A DNA stretch of 64,000 bases from Bacteroidota bacterium (GCA_023416995.1 JAEZGI010000029.1:1-64000); one strand, 5' to 3'; positions 35,665 through 45,967 are shown, numbered from the stretch's first letter. Made by a program: numbers and translations. The notes: generated from the letters alone by a model not told the origin.

Positions 35665-36139
35665 GCGATCTTTTATATGAATTTATCCATATATAAAAAA
35701 ATTTCCAAAAATCGTTTTAACGGGTGTAAAGCAGGAAAAGCGAAGAACATCCAGCGTTTTTCACCTTATTGTCGCGATAGTTTTCAGTTATCGCATTAAT
35801 AATTTCTAATAAAATTTTTTGACTGGTGCCTTGTTAATTAGAGCGAACAGCTTCATTCTTATGAAAAAAATATAACTGATTAGTATATCAATGGAATGTT
35901 GTCCAAAATTCGGTTATTCATAGACGTTATTTTCATCCTTATTCAGGCAGCGGGTTTCAAAAGTTTTTACCGATTCAAAAAAAAGATCTCATTCCGCGGT
36001 ATCATTTCCTGATACGAGCCCTTATTATATCATAGGCAGGCGTAGCACAGCATATACTATATAGGTGTCACCAGAGGCGGGCAACAAACTTCTGCCACAG
36101 CATTTCTATTTGGTTAAAGCAATAAATATTCTGATACAC
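35665..36139. other. intergenic region between divergent SLATT-like and PQQ dehydrogenase genes
   Basis: 475 bases, very AT-rich. It contains the 6-base inverted repeat TATATG...CATATA (35674-35693) close to the start of the minus-strand gene. No open frame longer than a few dozen codons looks real, no tRNA-like fold is obvious and no TAnnTTTG box was found. It should hold two divergent promoters. Confidence 0.5.
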
Positions 36140-38413
36140 ATGATGCAAATGGGCTGTAGCAACATCGATATCAAGACTTTTCTTTTCGGGTTTTCATTTG
36201 TTATTTGTTGTGCGGGCTGCCAGCTCTCTTTCCAGGAGAATGAAGCAGGGCTGGCGTCTGCGCAACCTTATAAAGAATGGAAAGATTACGGCGGAGGGCC
36301 CGATCATTCAAAGTTTGTAGATCTTCATCAGATCACAAAAGAGAATATCAGAGACCTGAAGATTGATTTTGTGTATTCTACAAAGGATAATCTTTCATAT
36401 AGTTTCAATCCCATCATAGTTGATAATGTGATGTATGTTCTTGCAAGAAATAATTCACTTGTAGCCATTGATGCAACCACGGGAAAGGAGCTATGGATAC
36501 ATGCGAACCTGAATGGTGTAATCGCGCGGGGAATCAACTTCTGGCAAAGCAAAGATAAAAAGCACAAACGGCTGATCATCTTCCTTAATAATACCATGCA
36601 GGCTATCGATGCCAATACGGGTAAATCAATAACTGATTTTGGTGAATCTGGTAAAGGGTACACGGATATGCGTTTGCACGTGGGGCGTGATACCGCTTCG
36701 CTTGGAAGAATGACCTCCACCACACCGGGGCATATCTTTGAGGACCTTATACTCGTGGGGTCATCGCCTGGCGAAAATCCGTTTGACGGCCCGGGGCATC
36801 TCAGGGCATACAATGTAATTACCGGTGAGCTTGCATGGGTGTTTCATACAATACCGCTTCCCGGCGAATTTGGTTACGATACCTGGCCCAAAGATGCTTA
36901 TAAATACGTAGGCGCGGTTAACGCGTGGGGTGAGATCTCTGTCGATGAAAAAAGAGGGATTGCCTACTATCCAATAGGCTCACCGACTTATGATTTTGAT
37001 GGTGCTGACCGTGCGGGAAGTGGTTTGTTCGGTAATTGTATTCTTGCACTGGATGCAAGAACCGGCAAACGTTTGTGGCATTTTCAAACAGTACATCACG
37101 ATCTGTGGGATTATGATCTTACTGCAGCTCCGCAGTTGATAACTGTCAATCACAACAACAAAAAAATTGATGCAGTAGCTGTTGCTACAAAGTCCGGTTT
37201 TCTGTTTGTTTTTGACAGGGTGACCGGTGAACCCCTGTGGCCCATTGAAGAGCGCCCAGTTCCAAAGAGTGAAATGCCTGATGAAAAATCATGGCCAACA
37301 CAACCCTTTCCTACAGTGATACCTCCGTTTAATCGTCAGACGGTAACCATCGATGATCTTAATCCATATTATACCGCATCAAAACGGGACTCGGTGATCA
37401 AAAGAATCAAAGCGGCCAAAGTTGGTTTGTTTCACCCGCTTTCAGATAAGTATGAAACAATCGCCATGCCTGGTTCAACGGGTGGTGTAAACTTTGGTGG
37501 TACGGCGGCAAACCCCGCAAAGGGATTGGTTTATATTCTCACCAAGGAGACCGGTTCTATCTACAAGTTAAAAGTAAGAGAGCCAAGGCCGAAACAACTT
37601 TCGGGTGACCGGCTTGCACAGGCTGAGGGTATGTTCAAACAACATTGCCAGTCGTGCCATGGCGCCGATAGAAAAGGTTTACCTGGTCTTGGTTCAAGTC
37701 TTCTCGGATTACAATCACGCGTTAACACAACAACCTTTAAACAGATAGTTAATAATGGTAAAGGACGAATGCCCGCGATGCCACATCTGGATGAAGCGGC
37801 CACCGCCGATCTCTATGCGTTTCTAACGCAGAGAAGCCGTGGCGAATTTGGCCAGGCTTCAAACAAAGATATTGTGGTAGAACGCGGGCCCGTGGTGGAC
37901 TCTGGAGGTGTTCAGCTACCAACTTTTGCTCCAAGAAAGGATGGCGGGTATCCTGATGACTATGCTGGTCCGAAGGCAATCTATATGGAAGCACATAATT
38001 GGGGGGAAGACGCTTCGGATATTCTTGCGCCACCATGGTCATGGATCGTTGCATATGATCTGAACAAAGGTGTTATTAAATGGAAAAAGCCCTTTGGGAA
38101 TGAAGATAAAATTCCGGGCGGTAAAAATCTGGGTAAGATCGGTGGTTCGGCCAGGAAAGGAATGGTGGTAACTGCAACAGGTATCGTTTTCGCGATCTGT
38201 GGTGATGGAAGTATATATGCTTATGATGATGACAACGGTGAAGTGCTCTGGTCAATGAACCTCGGGCGTATGAATCCAAGCGGTATTCCTGCCATGTACG
38301 AAGCAAACGGAAGACAGTACCTGGTTGTATGTTCAACCGGCGCCCTGATCGATAAGTCTAAAAAAGAAGAAGAAGTTCCAAAAGGATATATCGTTTTTGC
38401 GCTTCCTGCATAA
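36140..38413 (+). CDS. PQQ-dependent dehydrogenase with inserted cytochrome c domain, lipoprotein
   Basis: A 757-residue periplasmic quinoprotein. I chose the ATG at 36140, because a lipoprotein signal with lipidated Cys27 (CCAGC) begins there; a GTG at 36065 would add 25 poorly supported residues. An eight-bladed propeller spans about 45-480 and 605-755 with repeated W motifs (IDATTGKELW, LDARTGKRLW, YDLNKGVIKW). Between blades a c-type cytochrome domain carries CQSCH at 503-507 and Met ligand candidates at 544 and 547. The enzyme should oxidise an alcohol or sugar using PQQ and pass electrons through its haem to the membrane chain. The two following genes suggest a sugar or cyclitol substrate. 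Confidence 0.93.
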   Translation: MMQMGCSNIDIKTFLFGFSFVICCAGCQLSFQENEAGLASAQPYKEWKDYGGGPDHSKFVDLHQITKENIRDLKIDFVYSTKDNLSYSFNPIIVDNVMYVLARNNSLVAIDATTGKELWIHANLNGVIARGINFWQSKDKKHKRLIIFLNNTMQAIDANTGKSITDFGESGKGYTDMRLHVGRDTASLGRMTSTTPGHIFEDLILVGSSPGENPFDGPGHLRAYNVITGELAWVFHTIPLPGEFGYDTWPKDAYKYVGAVNAWGEISVDEKRGIAYYPIGSPTYDFDGADRAGSGLFGNCILALDARTGKRLWHFQTVHHDLWDYDLTAAPQLITVNHNNKKIDAVAVATKSGFLFVFDRVTGEPLWPIEERPVPKSEMPDEKSWPTQPFPTVIPPFNRQTVTIDDLNPYYTASKRDSVIKRIKAAKVGLFHPLSDKYETIAMPGSTGGVNFGGTAANPAKGLVYILTKETGSIYKLKVREPRPKQLSGDRLAQAEGMFKQHCQSCHGADRKGLPGLGSSLLGLQSRVNTTTFKQIVNNGKGRMPAMPHLDEAATADLYAFLTQRSRGEFGQASNKDIVVERGPVVDSGGVQLPTFAPRKDGGYPDDYAGPKAIYMEAHNWGEDASDILAPPWSWIVAYDLNKGVIKWKKPFGNEDKIPGGKNLGKIGGSARKGMVVTATGIVFAICGDGSIYAYDDDNGEVLWSMNLGRMNPSGIPAMYEANGRQYLVVCSTGALIDKSKKEEEVPKGYIVFALPA

Positions 38414-38436
38414 CACTCATCAAAACCTTGTAACGA

Positions 38437-39366
38437 ATGAAAGTTGTAAAGATCCTTGTTATTGCAATACTCATCATAGCGTGCGGCAATGATGTGCAGG
38501 CACAAAAAGAATTGCCGGTGAAGGTGATCTATTTCATGGCTGGTGTTAAAGATCATGCAGGTCCCTCGCGTCATGAAACCGAAAAAGATCTACTCGTGTT
38601 ACAACGTTGCCTGGATAGTGTGGCTAACATAAAAGGAGTGAAGATCGTTACCCGGTTTATTTATAAACGAACCGCCCTCGACATAGAAGATATGAAAGAT
38701 GCAGCCGCAATCGTCATCGAGAGCAGTGCAGAGGGCAGCAGCCGTGAACGTGTGCATCCATTGTTTCCACCGAGCGGTGGTAATACAAAAACTTACGATA
38801 AAGAAGTTGTTCAATACCTGGACCAGGTAGACAGTCTGCATAAAGCCGGTATGGGTATCATCGTATTACACTGGGCGGTTGCGGCCACGAATGAAAAGGC
38901 GGCGAGCCTTTATCGCAACTGGTTTGGTGGCGGTTTCATTCCGGGTTACTCTCATAATCCGCTTGGTATATGGACAGTTACCCCGATCAAATCCGGAAAA
39001 AAACATCCCATCATGCGGGGCGTGGGGGCATGGACCTATAAAGACGAAATCTTTTCTCGTTTTATGGTGATACCGCAGGATAACCGTCGCACGGATCTTT
39101 TGATGGGCGAAGCTCCGAAAACAAACCAGGGACCTGTAGCACCGAGATGTATCACCTGGGCTTATGAAGAAAATAAGTCACGCGGTCTGATCTATGGGGG
39201 TATGGATTATCATTCAGCTTTGCTCAATGATAATTATCGCCGCTTTCTTATGAATGCAATTGTGTGGGCCGCGGGAATAGAGGTGCCAAAAGAAGGTGTG
39301 AAGTCAAACGCCAAAGGTTTGCAATTGATTGATGCAGTAAAGGATCGCTTTGACGAAATGAAGTAA
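38437..39366 (+). CDS. ThuA-like domain protein, exported
   Basis: A 309-residue protein with an N-terminal hydrophobic signal. Either lipoprotein processing at Cys16 (IIAC) or cleavage after QAQ is possible. A ThuA-like class I glutamine amidotransferase-like fold follows, with YFMAGVKDHAG, IVLHWAVAAT and HNPLGIWTVTPIKSGKKHPIMRG; GGMDYHSALLNDNYRRFLMNAIVWAAG closes the domain. ThuA proteins act in trehalose/maltitol-type pathways that form 3-keto sugars. Here it sits 23 bases after the PQQ dehydrogenase, hinting at handling an oxidised sugar in the periplasm. Precise chemistry is unknown. Confidence 0.82.
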   Translation: MKVVKILVIAILIIACGNDVQAQKELPVKVIYFMAGVKDHAGPSRHETEKDLLVLQRCLDSVANIKGVKIVTRFIYKRTALDIEDMKDAAAIVIESSAEGSSRERVHPLFPPSGGNTKTYDKEVVQYLDQVDSLHKAGMGIIVLHWAVAATNEKAASLYRNWFGGGFIPGYSHNPLGIWTVTPIKSGKKHPIMRGVGAWTYKDEIFSRFMVIPQDNRRTDLLMGEAPKTNQGPVAPRCITWAYEENKSRGLIYGGMDYHSALLNDNYRRFLMNAIVWAAGIEVPKEGVKSNAKGLQLIDAVKDRFDEMK

Positions 39367-39405
39367 TCTAATTAACCAGCAACATCATACTTAAACTGAT
39401 TTGTT

Positions 39406-40329
39406 ATGAACAGTAATATGCCACGCAGAACGTTTTTGAAACTTGGCAGCATGGCTGGAGCCTCTGCTATGTTCCTGCCTTCATTTGGTATGGAAGAAGC
39501 GGCGCGAAAATCTGATATCGGATCTACTTCGATTTTATGGGGTTATGGTGTAGACAAACTTGAAGCAGCTGTAAGAGACATATCCCAACTTGGTTTTCAT
39601 TCTTTTGAAACGTTCGGACATGTTATTGAGCAGTGGGAAGAGAAACATGGCAGCTTCAGGGACCTTACCGCCAAATACAATATTCCGATTGTATCTGCCT
39701 TCTGCAGCACTGATGTATTAGATCCTTCAAAAAGAAAGGAGGAAGTACAAAAATTAATCAAATGGTGTGGATTGTTGAAACAAAACGGTGGGAAAGTGAT
39801 TGAGTATTGTGCAACAGGAAGCAGGAAAGGGTACGACTACCGGGAGCATAAAACAAACCTGTTAGCATCTATGAATGAATATGCAAAAGTTGTGTCGGAC
39901 CAGGGATTGGTTTGTGCCCTGCACCCACATACTGGTACTCCCGTTGAAACTGAAGAAGAAATTTATTTTGTGATGGAGAATCTCGACACCCGGTATATGA
40001 AGTTTGGACCTGATGTTGGCCAGATCGCGAAAGGCGGTGCTGACGCAGTTAAGATCGTTAAAGACTTTATGCCGCTGATAGAGCATGTACATCTTAAAGA
40101 TTATATCGGTGGAGAAAATGCGTACGTCGGTTATTCTCCGTTGGGGCAGGGTAAGGTGGATCTAAAGAAGATTCTAAAAATGCTGGAGGTCAGGAGAAAA
40201 AAGATGGCTGGTATGATCATGTTTGAACTGGATGCAGGAAGAAAAAACAAACCAACCATAACAGAATTTGAAGCGGCGAAAATATCCAATGATTATCTGA
40301 AGAAGTTGGGCTATAAGTTCAAAGCATAA
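39406..40329 (+). CDS. TIM-barrel sugar isomerase/epimerase-like protein with Tat signal
   Basis: A 307-residue protein. The twin-arginine motif PRRTFLK (residues 6-12) and the hydrophobic stretch to about PSFG indicate Tat export; an ATG at 39418 would also give a good signal. The xylose-isomerase-like TIM barrel (PF01261 type) shows LHPHTGTPVETEEE, GPDVGQIAKGGADAV, HVHLKDYIG and FELDAG, with metal ligands expected at Glu, Asp, His and Glu in these motifs. It likely isomerises or epimerises a keto sugar produced by the neighbouring PQQ dehydrogenase. It ends 115 bases before the second SusC gene. Confidence 0.85.
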   Translation: MNSNMPRRTFLKLGSMAGASAMFLPSFGMEEAARKSDIGSTSILWGYGVDKLEAAVRDISQLGFHSFETFGHVIEQWEEKHGSFRDLTAKYNIPIVSAFCSTDVLDPSKRKEEVQKLIKWCGLLKQNGGKVIEYCATGSRKGYDYREHKTNLLASMNEYAKVVSDQGLVCALHPHTGTPVETEEEIYFVMENLDTRYMKFGPDVGQIAKGGADAVKIVKDFMPLIEHVHLKDYIGGENAYVGYSPLGQGKVDLKKILKMLEVRRKKMAGMIMFELDAGRKNKPTITEFEAAKISNDYLKKLGYKFKA

Positions 40330-40444
40330 AAAGGAGTCACTATAACAACTAATCATCTACATAAACTTTTCTCATCCGTCTGATCAGCGGGTGGGGCACT
40401 TCAAGTACCAATCCTCTTTTTTTACTAACCAAAATAAAATCTTC

Positions 40445-43400
40445 ATGAAACGAGATCTGCAACAGCAGGAGGTAACTTCTGTTGGAATAATCGTCATGGG
40501 AAAACGTGTCTGGGTACGGCTTTTGCTTGTGCCGGTTTTCCTTTTGTTTTCATATATTCTTTCTGCCCAGCAAAAAATTACCGGTACTGTAGTGTCAGGT
40601 GATAGTGCCGTTGCAGGAGCCAGTGTGCAGGTTAAGGGGAGCAGCACAGGGGTTCAGACAGATGTAGATGGTAAGTTCACTATTGATGTACCTTCTAATG
40701 CAACACTTACCATCAGTTCAGTTGGTTTTGCTACACAGGATATCAAAGTTGGTAATCAAACTAACCTAAGAATTGTGTTGCAATCAAATGCGCTGCAAAT
40801 GTCTGACGTAATCGTAGTGGGTTACGGTACTCAGAAGAAAGCAACTATCACAGGATCCGTATCACAGGTATCGGGTTCCGAGGTTGCAAAGAGTCCTTCA
40901 CCGAATGTTGCAAATTCACTCCAGGGGCGGCTTCCAGGTCTTACTGCGAATCAACGCTCTGGTACACCCGGAAGAGATAATCCACAAATATTGATACGGG
41001 GTACCGGTTCTGTTCCACCTCCCGGAGCTGATTTCAATACTTTGTTGAATCTTAATGCACCATTGGTGATCATTGATGGTGTGCCACGTGATGATTTTGG
41101 AAGATTAAATCCACAGGACATCGAAAACTTCTCTGTGTTGAAAGATGGTTCTGCAGCTATTTATGGTGCAAGGGCCGCTAACGGAGTTATACTGATCACA
41201 ACAAAGAGCGGATCAAAAGGAAAAGCTGATTTTTCGTTCTCTTATAACCACGGTATCAACAGGCCAACTAAAATTCCTGAGATGCTGGATGCTGCTACGT
41301 TTGCAGAAGTATATAATGAGGGCGTGTTTTATCGTTCCGGCCGTGATCCCAACTTTACACCCCAATATACCGCTGAACAAATTCAAAAAATGCGCGATGG
41401 ATCTGATCCCAATCTTAACCCGAATACCGATTGGGTGGACCTGACATTGCATGATGCTTATGTAAAAAATCTGAATCTGCAGGTGAATGGTGGTAGCGAT
41501 AAGGTGCGTTACCTACTTTCATTTGGTTCATTACAACAGAATGGAAACTTCCACGGTAATACCATGTTGTATAAACAATATAACTTCCGTGCTAAGGTTG
41601 ATATTGAATTGGTTAAAAACCTTACAGTAGGTGCGAACGTAAGTGCCACTTTGAAGGATGGAAAATATCCCGGTGGTGGCGACCAGGGAAACATTGGCTG
41701 GTACGGAATACTTGGAGCAAACCCAACACTTGTGGGGGTTTATCCAAATGGTTTGATAGGTCCGGGACGACTTGCACTGAATCCATTGCTGAACGACCAG
41801 CGCGGGTATTTCAAGTCTTCTGATAATCCCATCTTTTCCACCTTTACCGCCAGTTACCGCGTTCCTTTTATTAAAGGACTTAAGCTGGATGCGTCTTTCA
41901 ATTACGATTTAAGAAACCAGCTGACCAAGAACTGGGCACTTCCTTATACTTATCACGAGTATAATTCTGTTACCGGCGAGTATGATAGGAAAAATGGCCC
42001 CGCATTGGCGAATGCGCAGTTGACTGATCGGTATGATAAATGGACAACCAGTTTAACGAACTTCAGATTTACATACGACAGAACATTCCTGGATGATCAT
42101 CACATCACCGCGATGGCAGGTTGGGAGCAACAATTAAACACTTTTAGTTTTGCCAGTGCTTCCCGGAGGAACTTTTTGAGTTCTGCAATAGATCAACTTA
42201 ACCAGGGAAGTACAGCTGCTGCTGACCAGGGTGTTGAAGGTTCAGCTAATACAACGGCCAACAACAACTATTTTGGTCGTATTAATTATGACTTCAGGGC
42301 CAAATATCTTTTTGAATTTTTGTTTCGTTATGATGGATCAGAAATATTTCCGAAGGAACGCGACAAACGTTATGGCTTCTTCCCCGGCGTTTCTGCGGGA
42401 TGGCGCATTTCACAGGAAGACTTTTTTGCAGATGCGCTTCCTTTCGTGAGCCAGTTGAAACTGAGAGCTTCTTATGGTGAACTTGGTAATAACAGGATCG
42501 ATCCTTACCAATACCTTCAGTTGTTTTTATTTGGAAATAACTATGTGTTTGGAACCACAGATGCACCGGGCATTTATTCAGGCGTGTTATCAAACCCGCA
42601 AATTACCTGGGAACGTGCAAAGAAATTTGATCTCGGTCTTGAAGCGCAACTGTGGAACGGCAAACTTGGTGTTGATTTCACTTACTGGACACAGAAAAGA
42701 AATAACATTCTTTACAGACGTAACCTATCTGTGCCCACAACATTTGGATTCCCCGGACTTCCATTTGAAAACATCGGTAAGGTAAACAGTCATGGCTTTG
42801 AGTTGATATTATCTAACGCCGGTAGTATAGGAAGTGAGGTTAGTTACAGTCTTAGTGGCAACATCTCATACAATATAAGTAAAGCCGTTTACCTGGATGA
42901 GGTGCCGCCTGCTGAAGACTATCAGAAACTTACCGGTAAACCAGTGTTCACAGGGTTGTATTATGAAGCAGATGGCATCTTCCGTACGCAGGAAGAGTTG
43001 GACAAATATCCTCATGATCCAAACACCCAGGTGGGCGATATCAGGATTGTAGATCTTAACGGAGATGGCGTGATCAATTCAAATGATCAGTATCGCGTAC
43101 CATATACCGCGGTTCCAAAATATGTGTTTGGGTTAACCTCAAACTTTGCGTATAAAAACTTTGACCTTAATATCTTCTTCCAGGGTCAGGCTGGTGCAAA
43201 AAATTATGATGAGCGTGCTGCGGCCCTTGGTGAAACTGATTTTACCAATGCAACGCGTTGGCGCGCTACTGACCGATGGACACCCGACAATCCTAACGGC
43301 TCTAAGCCAAGAGCGGCAGCGTATCAGCCCGGCAATACCACCTTCTTTTTGTTTGATGCAAGTTTTGTAAGGTTAAAGACCGTAGAGATAGGTTATAATA

Positions 43401-43579
43401 TTCCGTCGGCGGTTCTTGAAAAAACAAAAGTGTTGAAAAGTCTCAGGGTTTATGCCAGCGCCTTTAACCTGGCTACCTGGGCAAAGGAGATCACATTCGC
43501 CGATCCGGAATTTAACGGTGGGTTTTTCAACTACCCTCCTTCACGTGTAATCAACTTCGGGGCTTCAATTAAATTTTAA
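40445..43579 (+). CDS. SusC-like TonB-dependent outer-membrane transporter (second system)
   Basis: A 1044-residue protein from the ATG at 40445; a GTG at 40391 and an ATG at 40496 (MGKRVWVRLLL..., the start of the signal segment) are alternatives. After the signal peptide (to about LSAQQ) comes a carboxypeptidase-D-like domain (about 45-115), then the plug from DVIVVGYG (residue 121) with the SusC motif ANGVILITTKSG, then the barrel ending in IKF. Imports an unidentified oligosaccharide or glycoside with the SusD protein encoded 10 bases downstream. The upstream PQQ dehydrogenase, ThuA and isomerase genes run in the same direction and may belong to the same uptake locus. Confidence 0.94.
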   Translation: MKRDLQQQEVTSVGIIVMGKRVWVRLLLVPVFLLFSYILSAQQKITGTVVSGDSAVAGASVQVKGSSTGVQTDVDGKFTIDVPSNATLTISSVGFATQDIKVGNQTNLRIVLQSNALQMSDVIVVGYGTQKKATITGSVSQVSGSEVAKSPSPNVANSLQGRLPGLTANQRSGTPGRDNPQILIRGTGSVPPPGADFNTLLNLNAPLVIIDGVPRDDFGRLNPQDIENFSVLKDGSAAIYGARAANGVILITTKSGSKGKADFSFSYNHGINRPTKIPEMLDAATFAEVYNEGVFYRSGRDPNFTPQYTAEQIQKMRDGSDPNLNPNTDWVDLTLHDAYVKNLNLQVNGGSDKVRYLLSFGSLQQNGNFHGNTMLYKQYNFRAKVDIELVKNLTVGANVSATLKDGKYPGGGDQGNIGWYGILGANPTLVGVYPNGLIGPGRLALNPLLNDQRGYFKSSDNPIFSTFTASYRVPFIKGLKLDASFNYDLRNQLTKNWALPYTYHEYNSVTGEYDRKNGPALANAQLTDRYDKWTTSLTNFRFTYDRTFLDDHHITAMAGWEQQLNTFSFASASRRNFLSSAIDQLNQGSTAAADQGVEGSANTTANNNYFGRINYDFRAKYLFEFLFRYDGSEIFPKERDKRYGFFPGVSAGWRISQEDFFADALPFVSQLKLRASYGELGNNRIDPYQYLQLFLFGNNYVFGTTDAPGIYSGVLSNPQITWERAKKFDLGLEAQLWNGKLGVDFTYWTQKRNNILYRRNLSVPTTFGFPGLPFENIGKVNSHGFELILSNAGSIGSEVSYSLSGNISYNISKAVYLDEVPPAEDYQKLTGKPVFTGLYYEADGIFRTQEELDKYPHDPNTQVGDIRIVDLNGDGVINSNDQYRVPYTAVPKYVFGLTSNFAYKNFDLNIFFQGQAGAKNYDERAAALGETDFTNATRWRATDRWTPDNPNGSKPRAAAYQPGNTTFFLFDASFVRLKTVEIGYNIPSAVLEKTKVLKSLRVYASAFNLATWAKEITFADPEFNGGFFNYPPSRVINFGASIKF

Positions 43580-43589
43580 AGATTAGCAT

Positions 43590-45296
43590 ATGAAACATAT
43601 AATCGTATTGTTCCTCTTCAGTTCGGTGGTGTTTGCCGGCTGTAAGAAAAATGTACTGGACATTGATCCACAGAATGCCATCTCAGAAGGTTTGGTTTGG
43701 GGAGATGAAAGTCTTATCAAAGCTTATCATAATGAGTTATACAATGCTATACCTCATGGTTATTATATTCACATGTATTCCAAGTATACTGATGAGGCGT
43801 ACAATGCGGCTCCATGTTGTGGTGCTGATCTCTTCAAGTTAAACACCTACAACCCGGATAACATAGGCCAGGCGGGGAACGGTGATCAGTGGGGTAGTTA
43901 TATCTATTACTGGAACTATGGATATTCTTACCTGAGAAAGGTAAATGTGTTTCTGCAGGAGATGACGGATGGCGATGCTATTGAGTTTGCTGATAAAAAC
44001 CGTCTTATTGCGGAAGCAAAATTCATTAGGGCATTTATATATTTCAACCTGATTGAAAGGTTCGGTGGTGTTCCTATTATCACGCAGGCCTACGATCGCA
44101 CGGATGTAAGCTCGGTTACCTTCAAGCGGAATACATTTGATGAGTGTGTAGATTTTATTCAGACCAATCTTGATGAAGCCATACCGGATCTTCCTGAAGG
44201 ATATGAATCTACTGATCAGAATTATGGCCGGGCAACACGTGATGCGAGTTACGCGCTTGCTTCAAGACTATGGTTGTATGCGGCTTCGCCTTTGTTTAAT
44301 CCTACAAACGATCAAACCAAATGGCAGAAAGCTGCGGATGCTGCGGCAGTATTTACAGAGAATGGTGACAGGTCGTTTGAGTTATATCCTAATTATCGTA
44401 ACCTTTTTAATCAGAACAGTGGTGCTGCGCAGAAAGAATTTATATTCACCAGGAACTTTACTACAAGCAGCTTTCAACAGGCGCCTGCCAATAACCTGGG
44501 CAGAAGATATGGAGCTTATGGTGGCTGGTGGGCGAGTAACGGGCCCTCACAGAACCTGGTAGACGACTATGATATGATAAATGGTCAGCCGGCATTTATC
44601 TGGAACGGGAACACCAAATCTATCAATCCTGCTTCTGGTTATGATCCTGCGCATCCTTTCTGGAATCGTGATCCACGCTTTGAAGCAACCATCCTGCATG
44701 ATTCTTCCGTATTTCATGGTGATTTGCTTGAGATGTGGGTGTCTTCAACCGGACTACAATTTGGTTATGATTCCTGGAAACAGAGTAGTGATAACCCACG
44801 AACCGGTTACTGGATGAGAAAATTTATGCCCGAGACCCAGCCCATTAGTTTTGCGGAGCGGTATACCATACCCTGGCCACATTTCCGGTTAGCAGAGATG
44901 TATCTGAACTATGCGGAAGCACAGTTTGAGTTGGGTGATATGGGTAAATGCAGGGAGTATATCAATAAAGTGCGCGCAAGGGTTGGTATGCCAGCCATAG
45001 CTGCAACAGTTACCGGTGAAGCGCTGAGAGAGCGGTTGTATAATGAAAGACGGATTGAGCTTGCGTTTGAGAATCACCGTTTTTTTGACATCAGGCGTTG
45101 GAAGATTGCTGATGTGATTGAGAACCGGCCAATCTATGGCATGGATGTCACCTTAAATCTTAACACGGGCGTCAAGACATATACCCCGGTGTTGTTGTTA
45201 CAAAAAAATCCCTACCAGGATAAAATGAATCTTCTCCCGATAGAAACTGCTGAGATCAGGCGTAATCCTGAATTGGCTCAGACAACGGGTTGGTAG
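43590..45296 (+). CDS. SusD-like outer-membrane lipoprotein (second system)
   Basis: A 568-residue lipoprotein with lipobox FAGC and lipidated Cys18. Typical SusD/RagB content: NVLDIDPQNAIS at the mature start, AEAKFIRAFIYFNLIERFGGVP, ASRLWLYAASPLFNP and the C-terminal ERRIELAFENHRFFDIRRWKIAD with LLPIETAEIRRNPELAQTTGW. It pairs with the preceding SusC-like transporter for surface glycan capture. A strong terminator follows 44 bases after its stop, so this closes the transcript. Confidence 0.95.
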   Translation: MKHIIVLFLFSSVVFAGCKKNVLDIDPQNAISEGLVWGDESLIKAYHNELYNAIPHGYYIHMYSKYTDEAYNAAPCCGADLFKLNTYNPDNIGQAGNGDQWGSYIYYWNYGYSYLRKVNVFLQEMTDGDAIEFADKNRLIAEAKFIRAFIYFNLIERFGGVPIITQAYDRTDVSSVTFKRNTFDECVDFIQTNLDEAIPDLPEGYESTDQNYGRATRDASYALASRLWLYAASPLFNPTNDQTKWQKAADAAAVFTENGDRSFELYPNYRNLFNQNSGAAQKEFIFTRNFTTSSFQQAPANNLGRRYGAYGGWWASNGPSQNLVDDYDMINGQPAFIWNGNTKSINPASGYDPAHPFWNRDPRFEATILHDSSVFHGDLLEMWVSSTGLQFGYDSWKQSSDNPRTGYWMRKFMPETQPISFAERYTIPWPHFRLAEMYLNYAEAQFELGDMGKCREYINKVRARVGMPAIAATVTGEALRERLYNERRIELAFENHRFFDIRRWKIADVIENRPIYGMDVTLNLNTGVKTYTPVLLLQKNPYQDKMNLLPIETAEIRRNPELAQTTGW

Positions 45297-45340
45297 CCGT
45301 TGTGCTTTGGTTCTCGTTTGGTTTTCGTTTCGTTTTAGCT

Positions 45341-45372
45341 AAGTTGCCGTGTGGAGACACGGCAACTTTTTT
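45341..45372 (+). terminator. strong intrinsic terminator after the second SusC/SusD pair
   Basis: A perfect 12-base-pair stem (AAGTTGCCGTGT at 45341-45352, ACACGGCAACTT at 45357-45368) with the loop GGAG is followed by a run of T ending at 45372. On the minus strand there is no T-run, so it acts mainly for the plus-strand transcript, although it lies 32 bases past the end of the convergent LuxR gene. Confidence 0.92.
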
Positions 45373-45403
45373 AGTTACAAAAAAAGCTTCATCATTATGT
45401 CTC

Positions 45404-45967
45404 TCAGACGGCAGATAGTTCCAGGCGGGTGGTTTTGGAGATTAGTTCAACAGTGTTTTTTGCTTTGAACTTTTCTTTGAGATTGCGTTTATGAGTGATT
45501 ACCGTTGTCTCGCTGATAAATAAACGTTTCGCAATTTCTTTGGCACAGTAACCCTGTGTTAAAAGAATCAGCACCTCTTTTTCCCGCCTTGTTGGTAACG
45601 GTGAACAATCACTGTTGAATGTTCCTGTATTTCTGCTTTCAGGAGCGTCATAATCAGCACCTTTTTGCTTATCATGGTTCATTACTGCCGCATAACCTTC
45701 ACTGAAATCTCCATTCTTCGCCGCCAGCTTGCCGATTACGGTAAGCAGGTTGAAAATTAATTCCTCAAGAAGCTCAAGCCGTTTCTCCGTAACTGGTTCG
45801 GTGTCCTGGTCGGGTCCGCAGCAGCTTTGATTTTTCAGGCTGCTTACATGGGAGTTCATTGTCTCAGGGCTCGGGGTCAGGTTTACTGCCCGGTCAGGGT
45901 GCTTCGGCGTATCAATCTCCAGTAGAAGAAAAATTTTGTCAAGTAAGAGAGAATTCAAAGGTAGCAT
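45404..45967 (-). CDS. LuxR/NarL-type helix-turn-helix regulator without receiver domain
   Basis: A 187-residue protein. The C-terminal LuxR helix-turn-helix is at about 122-182 (LPTRREKEVLILLTQGYCAKEIAKRLFIS, then TTVITHKRNLKEKF). The N-terminal 120 residues have no recognisable sensor or receiver domain, but include an amphipathic leucine-rich helix near 60-85 that could dimerise and a CCGP pair. It is divergent from the contractile injection operon with a 415-base gap, so it may regulate that operon. A 16-base palindrome lies in the gap. Direct evidence is lacking. Confidence 0.85.
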   Translation of the reverse strand: MLPLNSLLLDKIFLLLEIDTPKHPDRAVNLTPSPETMNSHVSSLKNQSCCGPDQDTEPVTEKRLELLEELIFNLLTVIGKLAAKNGDFSEGYAAVMNHDKQKGADYDAPESRNTGTFNSDCSPLPTRREKEVLILLTQGYCAKEIAKRLFISETTVITHKRNLKEKFKAKNTVELISKTTRLELSAV

